A stretch of 26,647 nucleotides of DNA from a virus: IMG/VR virus record IMGVR_UViG_3300035698_008566, positions 1 through 26,647 of that record. One strand, written 5' to 3'. Every line of letters starts with the position of its first letter. Position 1 is the stretch's first letter. Shown here in pieces: positions 5,930 through 11,461 of this stretch. The notes under the pieces are model-generated. The model was not told where the DNA came from and did no database searches. It was given only the letters and a program-made list of their open reading frames with translations. A program made the translations under genes and the position numbers.

Positions 5930-6201
5930 GCGGAGAATATGCAGTCGCGGGTGTGTCACTAATCCTGCTGGTGGTCGGCATTGTCGAGGCCGCCAAGCGG
6001 TTTGGAGTAGAGGGAGACGCCAGCTTTGCGCTGGCCCTGGCTCTGGGCGTGGTGTTTGGTGGTCTGTACGCAGCGTTTAACCTCAAGCTGATTCCATCGC
6101 CAATATCAGACTGGATCGAGGTGGTCGTATTTAGCCTGTCGTTCGCATTGGCAGCCACGGGTCTGTACGACCTGGGCAAGCAGTTTCGAGTAGACGGGTA
6201 G
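5926..6201 (+). CDS. Putative holin-like membrane protein
   Basis: The 91-residue protein starts at ATG 5926 (MSGEYAVAGVS) with GGGGG upstream and an ATGA overlap. It has three hydrophobic segments, at about residues 5-21, 32-52 and 68-88, separated by short charged turns (EAAKRFGVEGD, KLIPSPISDW). Size and topology fit phage holins, which form membrane lesions that release or trigger the lysin. No endolysin gene is visible in the window, so the role is inferred from topology and from the XhlA-like gene two places downstream. Confidence 0.55.
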   Translation: MSGEYAVAGVSLILLVVGIVEAAKRFGVEGDASFALALALGVVFGGLYAAFNLKLIPSPISDWIEVVVFSLSFALAATGLYDLGKQFRVDG

Positions 6202-6206
6202 AACCT

Positions 6207-6231
6207 GGCGGCGCGTGGGCGCCGCCTTTTT
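6207..6231 (+). terminator. Rho-independent terminator
   Basis: An 8-bp perfect stem (GGCGGCGC/GCGCCGCC) with a GTGG loop is followed by five T residues, directly after the holin-like gene. It sits close to a strong promoter, so it probably sets partial readthrough into the rest of the rightward genes. Confidence 0.85.
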
Positions 6232-6248
6232 GTGTTGGGGGTGAGTGC

Positions 6249-6455
6249 ATGAAAAAGCGTGAGCTAGAACGGCGCGTCGCTAAACTAGAGCGAGAAGTCG
6301 AAGAGTTGAGGTTAGTGCGGGACTATTGGCCGGTCTATCCTTGCCCCCCCCACCCATCGTATCCGTATCCGCAACAACCAGCGTGGAGAATACACTGGGG
6401 CGATACCACCTGGTCGCCGACCGACTATACAGCAACTTCTTCTGGCGGCGCGTAG
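6249..6455 (+). CDS. Coiled-coil plus Pro/Tyr-rich protein (68 aa)
   Basis: It starts at ATG 6249 with a G-rich ribosome-binding site (TTGGGGG). Residues 1-23 (MKKRELERRVAKLEREVEEL) form a heptad coiled coil. The rest is rich in Pro, Tyr and Trp (YPCPPHPSYPYPQQPAWR), so it is probably disordered or extended. It lies between two membrane-protein genes of the putative lysis group. The function is unknown. Confidence 0.55.
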   Translation: MKKRELERRVAKLEREVEELRLVRDYWPVYPCPPHPSYPYPQQPAWRIHWGDTTWSPTDYTATSSGGA

Positions 6456-6470
6456 ACACCGTCGCCTTTT
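6444..6470 (+). terminator. Weaker terminator-like hairpin
   Basis: A 7-bp stem (GGCGGCG/CGTCGCC, one G-T pair) with a 9-base loop is followed by TTTT. The stop codon of the coiled-coil gene lies in the loop. The arrangement of stem, T run and GTGTTGGGG copies the one at 6207-6245. Confidence 0.6.
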
Positions 6471-6483
6471 GTGTTGGGGGATC

Positions 6484-6702
6484 ATGACAGACGAAACGGG
6501 AAACGGCAGGCTGTTAGCGCGGGTGGATGAAAGGACGAAAAGCATCGAAGACAAGCTGGATTTATATTGCGGTGAGTTCAACAAAAAAGCGGACGATCAC
6601 GAGGCCAGGTTGCGCAGCCTGGAGGGCGATAAATGGTTGCGTAACGGGCTGGCTGCCGTTATTGGTGGCGTCGGCGGGTTTATTGCAGGGCTGACAAACT
6701 GA
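6484..6702 (+). CDS. XhlA-like lysis accessory protein
   Basis: The 72-residue protein starts at ATG 6484 (MTDETGNGRLLARVDERTK), just behind GGGGG; an ATG 15 bases upstream lacks such a site. Residues 10-50 are a coiled coil (VDERTKSIEDKLDLYC, DDHEARLRSLEGDKW), and the last 20 residues are one transmembrane span with glycines (GLAAVIGGVGGFIAGL). This is the layout of XhlA/hemolysin-type proteins that assist holins. It suggests a lysis function with the gene at 5926. Confidence 0.55.
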   Translation: MTDETGNGRLLARVDERTKSIEDKLDLYCGEFNKKADDHEARLRSLEGDKWLRNGLAAVIGGVGGFIAGLTN

Positions 6703-6784
6703 CCGATGACTGATTTGCCATCGGTAGAGGCGGGCATGTGGCCAGCGCACGGGCGGGGGCGCTGCGCGTAGTTCGCACATTACT

Positions 6785-7645
6785 ATGCTAAGACGAACCA
6801 AGAGACAGCAGCCGGTTCTGGTCGTGCATTTTGGCGACATGCACATAGGCGGGAGTACGGCCCTGTGCCCACCCGAGGTCCGACTTGATGACGGGGGAAC
6901 GCACACCCCCTCGGCACTGGGCCTGTGGTATTGGGAGTGCTGGCAGCGATTCTGGCAGGACACCGCCGAACTCAAGAAAAAGCACAGGGCCCGGTGCGTT
7001 GGCATTTGCGGCGGGGATGAGCGGGACGGCGATCACCACGGAACCACGCAGCTCTGGGCCGCCAACGAGAATGACCAGACACGAGCGGTGTACCAGGTGT
7101 TGGACATTGCCAAGCCGGTCATTGACGAATGGGTATTCATTCGCGGGACACCTGCACACGACGGGCCAGCCTCGGCAGCAACCGAACAATACGCCGAACA
7201 CATGGCGGGGAATGGGTGCCAGGTACGGCAAAACGGGGACTTGTTCTCGTGGTGGATCTGGACGGGCGAGCTGGGCGGTGTCCGATTTGAGGTAGCCCAC
7301 GCGCCAGGTACAAAATCCTGGGTGCCACACACGCGGGGAATCGCTGCAGCCCGCCACGCCTCTTACACCTGGCACGAGTACATGGAAAGCGGGATCGAGC
7401 CGCCCGACGTGGTTGTTCGGCACCACATCCATTATCAGGCCGGACCGGGCTGTCACTGTGACACATGCTGCTATTTTATCCCGGCATGGCAGGCGGCAAC
7501 GAATTGGGTCAAAAGCGGGGGCATCAAGTCGGCCACAGTCTCGGCATTTCGACCGGGGGGATTGCGCATTTTGTGCGACAACGGAGCGTATCAACATTTC
7601 TGGAAACTGTATCAGCCACCGTCGAGGGTCGCGTGGGCGAAGTAG
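6785..7645 (+). CDS. Calcineurin-like metallophosphoesterase
   Basis: The 286-residue protein shows the ordered metal-binding motifs of the family: DMH (residues 18-20), GGDERDGDHHG (76-86, for GDxxD), RGTPAH (120-125, replacing the usual GNHD/E), AHAP (171-174) and HHIH (213-216, for GHxH). Such enzymes hydrolyse phosphomono- or diesters using two metal ions, acting on nucleotides, nucleic acid ends or proteins. A CHCDTCC cluster (223-229) may bind zinc. The upstream ribosome-binding site is weak, and a stem (CAGCGC/GCGCTG) precedes the start. The substrate is unknown. Confidence 0.75.
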   Translation: MLRRTKRQQPVLVVHFGDMHIGGSTALCPPEVRLDDGGTHTPSALGLWYWECWQRFWQDTAELKKKHRARCVGICGGDERDGDHHGTTQLWAANENDQTRAVYQVLDIAKPVIDEWVFIRGTPAHDGPASAATEQYAEHMAGNGCQVRQNGDLFSWWIWTGELGGVRFEVAHAPGTKSWVPHTRGIAAARHASYTWHEYMESGIEPPDVVVRHHIHYQAGPGCHCDTCCYFIPAWQAATNWVKSGGIKSATVSAFRPGGLRILCDNGAYQHFWKLYQPPSRVAWAK

Positions 7646-7899
7646 AAACAGTGGGCGAGTTGACGGACGCGGATTTGCGCCAGTCGATTCTAGCCGAGTT
7701 GGTAGAGCTGGCTGGGGTTCGAATGCGGCAACCGTGTGATTTTACCATTGCCGACTTCTCGGAGGCGTCGGGCCTGAGTGACCAGACAGCACGGCGCAGG
7801 CTGGCGACGTTGAAGGGCCAGGGCATCATTGACAGCGCGCATACTATTGAGAATGGCCGGCAGGTGCGCGTTTATTGGAAGGTTGACGATGCCTGTTGA
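7633..7899 (+). CDS. Winged helix-turn-helix protein
   Basis: I propose GTG 7633 as the start, preceded by GAGGG and overlapping the end of the metallophosphoesterase gene. An open frame extends back to 7465, but that part is the shadow of the other gene. The 88-residue product has a helical N-terminus (TDADLRQSILAELVELAG), a helix-turn-helix (FSEASGLSDQTARRRLATLKGQGII) and a wing (NGRQVRVYWKV). It probably binds DNA as a transcription factor. Its target is not visible. Confidence 0.65.
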   Translation: MGEVETVGELTDADLRQSILAELVELAGVRMRQPCDFTIADFSEASGLSDQTARRRLATLKGQGIIDSAHTIENGRQVRVYWKVDDAC

Positions 7900-8041
7900 A
7901 AACATCAAATTTGAGGACTGGATGGCTGGGCAGAAATGGGGCTTCTGGTATTATTGGTACAGCATTACATGGTACTGGCCCTGGCGGGTGCGGTACTGGC
8001 TGATGGACAGGCTGGGCAATAATGCCCACACTTCTGAGTAG
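7889..8041 (+). CDS. Trp/Tyr-rich small protein (50 aa)
   Basis: It starts at ATG 7889, with GGAAGG upstream, overlapping the previous gene by 11 bases. Its middle (KWGFWYYWYSITWYWPWRVRYW) is extraordinarily aromatic: eight Trp and five Tyr occur within about 25 residues. It could insert at a membrane interface or bind carbohydrate. No family is recognised. Good start signals and coupling support it as a real gene. Confidence 0.5.
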   Translation: MPVENIKFEDWMAGQKWGFWYYWYSITWYWPWRVRYWLMDRLGNNAHTSE

Positions 8042-8198
8042 GTGTAGACGTTTTGTAACACACGATGACTAGAGCCAGAAAGGGGCGAGCGATGGAAGAG
8101 GGATGGAATGTGCCACTATAGCAGAGCCTGGGTGGTTGGGCGAATTGGTTGCCACGTTGCCTAAGCAAGTCGAACTCATCCAACGGAAGTTTTGACGT

Positions 8199-8272
8199 GG
8201 TGGCCGGAGCCAGATGGACGCGGCAGCAGACTGTGAATCTGTGTATCGCGGGTTCGAATCCCGCCGGCGGCC
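8199..8272 (+). tRNA. tRNA-His (GTG)
   Basis: The anticodon stem GCAGA/TCTGT encloses the loop CTGTGAA with anticodon GTG (8233-8235). The T arm GCGGG-TTCGAAT-CCCGC lies at 8248-8264. The acceptor stem (8200-8206 with 8265-8271) has one G-G mismatch and one G-T pair. The histidine identity pair, an extra G at -1 (8199) opposite C73 (8272), is present, which strongly supports the assignment. Position 8 is G rather than T, the D stem is short and no CCA is encoded, so some decay is possible. Confidence 0.75.
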
Positions 8273-8318
8273 CTAGTAGGTGTGCTCTGTCCTTACGAGA
8301 GGGATGCTCTATCCATCC

Positions 8319-8389
8319 GACCGCATGGTGTAATGGTAGCAAACTAGACTGTCGATCTGGAGGCGCGGGTTCGATTCCCGCTGTGGTCG
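8319..8389 (+). tRNA. tRNA-Asp (GTC)
   Basis: The acceptor stem GACCGCA pairs with TGTGGTC (one G-T), and the discriminator is G, as in tRNA-Asp. The anticodon stem CTAGA/TCTGG encloses CTGTCGA with anticodon GTC (8351-8353). The T arm GCGGG-TTCGATT-CCCGC lies at 8365-8381. No CCA is encoded. This gene looks intact and sits 46 bases after tRNA-His. Confidence 0.88.
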
Positions 8390-8392
8390 CTG

Positions 8393-8636
8393 TGTCTGAT
8401 CCGGTAACATCGCCGGGGTAGGGTGCCTTGGGGTCGGTGATGACGGCCCCTATTACAACCTGACAGCGTGTAGAAGTCGCAATGCGTCTTCTGGAAGGCC
8501 AATAGTCGGGAGCCGGTGGGGGTGGGCGAGCCGGCACGCGCTGTCCAGTCTCCTTCGGGAGAACTCTCTCCTTTCTAAGCCCGGCTCGGGGGGCGCCTCG
8601 GGCCGGGTGAAAGGGGGAGGGGAAAGGTGGAGGAGG
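8393..8636 (+). other. Hairpin-rich untranslated region after the tRNAs
   Basis: No gene is seen. Stems occur at about 8401-8416, 8430-8450, 8472-8492 (AGAAG/CTTCT with an inner CGC/GCG) and 8579-8609 (CCCGGC/GCCGGG). At 8549-8571 the segment GGAGA (8558-8562) can pair either with TCTCC before it, closing a TTCG tetraloop, or with TCTCC after it, closing ACTC. These two stems exclude one another. The region ends in a purine-rich ribosome-binding site for the 8637 gene. The rest of the 8042-8636 interval, apart from the two tRNAs, shows only tRNA-like fragments. Confidence 0.5.
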
Positions 8637-8840
8637 ATGAATCCAGACGAGAGATGTCCTGAGTGCTCGGGCGAGGTGGTAGCGGTCATAACCCATGTGC
8701 GATTGCCGTGTCATGCATCGCCATTCGCAGCGATGAAGATTGCCTGTTGTTGCGATTGTGGCTGGATGACGGTCAAGGATTGGGATCGGGCGCCAATTGC
8801 CAGCGCCCTTGCATATCCGGTTGAGGGTATATGTGAATGA
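8637..8840 (+). CDS. Small zinc-ribbon protein coupled to the ParB-DpdA gene
   Basis: It starts at ATG 8637 (MNPDERCPECSGEVVAV) behind a strong purine-rich site (GGTGGAGGAGG). The 67 residues contain CPEC (7-10) and CCCDCGW (about 36-42), a typical four-cysteine zinc ribbon. The stop overlaps the start of the ParB-DpdA fusion gene by ATGA, so the two proteins are probably made together and may interact. Whether it serves base exchange or is merely adjacent is unknown. Confidence 0.65.
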   Translation: MNPDERCPECSGEVVAVITHVRLPCHASPFAAMKIACCCDCGWMTVKDWDRAPIASALAYPVEGICE

Positions 8841-10027
8841 CCAACCCGCTGACCTGGACGACCGAACGGCGCAAGCTGTCCGACTTGGTGCCGTGGCCTC
8901 GCAACCCGCGCCAAATCCGCAAAGACGAGGCAGCCCGCCTATCTGAATCACTGGACACGTTCGGCCAGGTGGATACCATCGCCATCGGGCCAAATTCAGA
9001 AGTCTACAATGGCCATCAGCGCGTTAACGTCTGGGCCGCTGAACATGGCGACGATTTCGAGGTAGAGGTCAGGGTGGCCAGCCGGGAGTTGAGCGAGAAG
9101 GAGCGGGAAAAGCTGACGGTGTTCCTGCATCGTGGGGCGGCTGGTGATTGGGATTTTGACATTCTGGCCAACGAGTTTGAGCTTGACGAGCTGTTGGAGT
9201 GGGGATTTGAGGAATCGGACTTTCAACTTGATTGGGGAGAGGACGATAATAGAGATTTGCTTGGCGTGCCAAAAGATGCTAAACCAAACCCTCGCAACTT
9301 GCCAATTGATGTGATTTACACGCTCCAGATGGCCGATTGCACTTGCTGTCTGGCAGTCCAGGCTGGCTGGAAGTATGGAATACAGAGCGCACAATACCGC
9401 CTGTGTCCGTATGTGGGTCAATTGAGTGGGCGTCACAAGGTTGAGTTTATTGATAATGATTACTTCCATTATGACCATGCAATACACCTTGCGGCAGTCC
9501 GTGACATCAGACCGGAATATACCACGGCACTCGATGTGATGACTAAAGAGCAGTGTGCCCAAGAGGGTACTTCTTGGCAATCACTGGAAAAAACTCTCGA
9601 CGAGGCCAGGGAACTAGCGGAATACGCCGAAAATGTGATTGTCATTCCAAAGTACGATTGTCTAGATCGGATACCCGCAGAGTTCATATTGGGCTATTCA
9701 GTGCCCACCTCGCACGGTGGTACTCCGCTGCCAGTTGAGGCATTCAAGGGTCGGCGCATTCATCTACTAGGAGGGAGTTGGAAGGCGCAGCTTGCTCACA
9801 TGGCGGCACTGAGTGACGATGTAGTAAGCCTGGACAATAACCAGGTTCAAAAAATCGCCCGCGAGTTCGGTAGTTATGTCACGCCAGAAGGCGAGACTCA
9901 ACAAATGCAAGGTGTTGGTTATGGTTATCTGACCAATGTGCGCTATGCGGCCCTCGCAATGTCGTTCGGCGCAATTGGTTCGAAAGTGAACGAGCTGTAC
10001 GCCGGTTCCGCAACACCCGGCGAATAA
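8837..10027 (+). CDS. ParB-like domain fused to a DpdA-like (TGT-family) base-exchange domain
   Basis: In the 396-residue protein, residues about 11-130 form a ParB/Srx-type domain (KLSDLVPWPRNPRQIRKDE, then YNGHQRVNVWAA at 57-68), as often fused to phage DNA methylases. Residues about 155-390 resemble phage DpdA proteins, homologues of tRNA-guanine transglycosylase that exchange guanine in DNA for a 7-deazaguanine. Key stretches are EFIDNDYFHYDHA (203-215), ALDVMTKEQC (231-240), VIVIPKYDC (267-275), GYSVPTSHGGTPLP (286-299), HLLGGSWKAQ (309-318) and VVSLDNNQ (329-336). Conserved Asp residues include D206, D208, D233 and D333. The start is coupled by ATGA. The following transporter and riboswitch independently support a deazaguanine role. 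The match is from memory of the families and was not computed. Confidence 0.75.
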   Translation: MTNPLTWTTERRKLSDLVPWPRNPRQIRKDEAARLSESLDTFGQVDTIAIGPNSEVYNGHQRVNVWAAEHGDDFEVEVRVASRELSEKEREKLTVFLHRGAAGDWDFDILANEFELDELLEWGFEESDFQLDWGEDDNRDLLGVPKDAKPNPRNLPIDVIYTLQMADCTCCLAVQAGWKYGIQSAQYRLCPYVGQLSGRHKVEFIDNDYFHYDHAIHLAAVRDIRPEYTTALDVMTKEQCAQEGTSWQSLEKTLDEARELAEYAENVIVIPKYDCLDRIPAEFILGYSVPTSHGGTPLPVEAFKGRRIHLLGGSWKAQLAHMAALSDDVVSLDNNQVQKIAREFGSYVTPEGETQQMQGVGYGYLTNVRYAALAMSFGAIGSKVNELYAGSATPGE

Positions 10028-10035
10028 CAAAAGCG

Positions 10036-10072
10036 GGGCGGTCGCAGTCAACCCGCCCAACAAAACAGGAGG
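10036..10072 (+). promoter_or_regulatory. preQ1-I riboswitch controlling the YhhQ-like gene
   Basis: Stem P1 is GGGCGG (10036-10041) with CCGCCC (10053-10058). The loop begins TCGCAGT (10042-10048) and ends with C10052. It is followed by the A-rich tail AACAAAACA (10059-10067) running into AGGAGG. The loop and tail are essentially those of the well-studied Thermoanaerobacter tengcongensis preQ1-I aptamer. The ligand-contacting residues have counterparts here at U10042, C10052 and A10065. The pseudoknot would pair loop cytosines (10043/10045) with G10068-G10069, part of the Shine-Dalgarno sequence. Ligand binding should therefore hide the ribosome-binding site and switch transporter translation off. 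Confidence 0.92.
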
Positions 10073-10079
10073 TCTTAAC

Positions 10080-10691
10080 ATGGCACGTCTAATCATTGTG
10101 GTGGCGGCCTACATTGCCGCTCAAATGCTGGCTGATATTGGAAGTCTCAAGATTGTGGTTTTTATGGGCTTGTCGATGGATGCCGGGACATTTGTTTACC
10201 CGATCACATTCACGCTCCGCGACATGGTACATAAAACCATTGGGGCAAAGGGTGCGAGGATTCTGATTGTGACGGCAGCGGCCATCAACCTGGCAATGGG
10301 GGCATACTTCTGGTTCATTTCCCAGTTACCAGGAGATCCGATGGTGGGCGCTCAATTTGAATTTGCGGCGGTGTTGTCTCCAGTGTGGCGCATTGTGACG
10401 GCGTCCATAATTGCCGAGGTGGTGGCCGAGCTACTGGACACAGAGGCTTACAGGTTCTGGGTAAGAAGGGTCACAACTCGCTATCAGTGGGCAAGGGTAT
10501 TGGCGTCAAATGCAATCAGTGTTCCCATTGACAGCCTGCTTTTTTGTTGGGTGGCGTTTGGCGGTGTTTTGCCCAGCGCGGTGGTGTGGAGCATTGTACT
10601 GGCCAACATTATCGTAAAGGGCGCTGTAACACTGATTAGTATGCCATTGATCTACTTGATACCTGATAACAGAGTAAAGATTGTTGAATAA
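10080..10691 (+). CDS. yhhQ: YhhQ/QueT-family queuosine-precursor transporter (VUT family)
   Basis: The 203-residue protein starts at ATG 10080 with AGGAGGT upstream, inside a preQ1 riboswitch. It has about six hydrophobic spans, for example 1-20, 23-42, 58-78, 95-115, 140-165 and 170-195. The family-typical segments are VYPITFTLRDMVHK (residues 39-52), AELLDTEAYRFW (about 120-131) and SNAISVPIDSLLF (about 147-159). YhhQ proteins import 7-deazaguanine precursors such as preQ0 and preQ1 through the inner membrane. Placed directly after a DpdA-like gene, it would supply the modified base for phage DNA. It is close to the family's usual length and looks intact. Confidence 0.9.
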   Translation: MARLIIVVAAYIAAQMLADIGSLKIVVFMGLSMDAGTFVYPITFTLRDMVHKTIGAKGARILIVTAAAINLAMGAYFWFISQLPGDPMVGAQFEFAAVLSPVWRIVTASIIAEVVAELLDTEAYRFWVRRVTTRYQWARVLASNAISVPIDSLLFCWVAFGGVLPSAVVWSIVLANIIVKGAVTLISMPLIYLIPDNRVKIVE

Positions 10692-10708
10692 CCCAAATGG
10701 ATGGAATA

Positions 10709-10864
10709 ATGGCAATATTGAGGCGATTATTTGGCGGCAAGCGCTCGGGCAAGGACAAGGACGGATCGAAGATTGACCATCGCACCAAAAAGTGCGATGA
10801 GCGGCGAAAGATCAAAGTGGGTAGTCAGCGTGGAGCGTGGTTTGTTAGAGATCGCAACGCATGA
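10709..10864 (+). CDS. Small basic hypothetical protein (51 aa)
   Basis: The frame runs from ATG 10709 to TGA at 10862-10864. It starts MAILRRLFGGKRSGKDKDG and is strongly basic throughout (DHRTKKCDERRKIKVGSQR). The ribosome-binding site (GGATGGA) is modest. It occupies the gap between the transporter and the small terminase gene. No family is recognised. A 24-residue Asn/Gly-rich frame (10861-10935) overlaps its stop by ATGA and could be a further tiny coupled gene, but nothing else supports that one. Confidence 0.45.
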   Translation: MAILRRLFGGKRSGKDKDGSKIDHRTKKCDERRKIKVGSQRGAWFVRDRNA

Positions 10865-10912
10865 CCCAAAACGGCAACGGCACAAATGGCAATGGCATAC
10901 TTGGAAGCATAA

Positions 10913-11461
10913 ATGGGAACCAGGCGACGATCTAATGGAGAGCTGGCAAGGGACAGGCGGCGAATCTCTGACCTGTATCTTAAGGGCTGGATTCAGGCAG
11001 ACATCGGCGTCGAGGTCGGGCTGCACCAGTCCACCGTCAGCCGTGACATCAAGTGGTTGCAAGATGAGTGGATTGCATCGGCCCTTGTCGATTTCAACGA
11101 GGCTAGAGCCCGCGAACTGGCCCGCATTGACACCCTGGAACGTGAATACTGGGACGCCTGGCAGCGGAGCAAAGAGGACGCCGAGGTTGTTACCACCAAG
11201 GGCAAGGGCACCAAGGAGACGGCGGCATCAGTTGAAAAAACGGTACAGCGCAGGGGGCGGGTGGGGGATGCGTCTTTTTTGCGTGGCGTTGAATGGTGCA
11301 TCACCCGTCGCTGCAAGCTGATGGGGCTGGACGAACCGTCCAGATTTGAGGTAGACTGGCGAGAGGAAGCGAAAGAGGCAGGACTTGATCCCGCAGAAGT
11401 GTTTGAGCAATACGTCGCAGCGGCGGCTATGGCGCTCGACCAATCAGCTGACACAGAATGA
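10913..11461 (+). CDS. Terminase small subunit-like protein
   Basis: The 182-residue protein starts at ATG 10913 with GGAAG six bases upstream. Residues about 18-50 contain a helix-turn-helix (LYLKGWIQADIGVEVGLHQS followed by TVSRDIKWLQDEW), then a long charged helix (NEARARELARIDTLEREYWDAW) and a C-terminal region (LRGVEWCITRRCKLMGLDE). This plan is common in phage small terminase subunits, which recognise the packaging site and regulate the large subunit. Its position directly upstream of the large subunit supports the call. Confidence 0.75.
   Translation: MGTRRRSNGELARDRRRISDLYLKGWIQADIGVEVGLHQSTVSRDIKWLQDEWIASALVDFNEARARELARIDTLEREYWDAWQRSKEDAEVVTTKGKGTKETAASVEKTVQRRGRVGDASFLRGVEWCITRRCKLMGLDEPSRFEVDWREEAKEAGLDPAEVFEQYVAAAAMALDQSADTE

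Noticed and set aside
6703-6724. CCGATG/CATCGG hairpin as a terminator after the XhlA-like gene
   Set aside because: The stem is short, the loop is ten bases and no T run follows.
6788-7597. Minus-strand open frame opposite the metallophosphoesterase
   Set aside because: It is the antisense shadow of a gene with clear catalytic motifs.
8128-8198. tRNA-like segment with a Leu-type D arm (GGGTGG...GAATTGG)
   Set aside because: No 5-bp anticodon stem with a 7-base loop can be formed, there is no T arm, and the 3' side does not pair with the 5' side. At most a decayed tRNA.
8283-8318. Minus-strand tRNA fragment (GGATAGAGCA with CTCGTAA)
   Set aside because: It looks like a D arm and a CGT anticodon loop, but the anticodon stem has two mismatches and there is no acceptor or T arm. 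It may be a remnant.
7965-8993. Long minus-strand open frame (342 codons)
   Set aside because: It runs across both tRNA genes and the start of the ParB-DpdA gene, has no ribosome-binding site and has a low-complexity composition.
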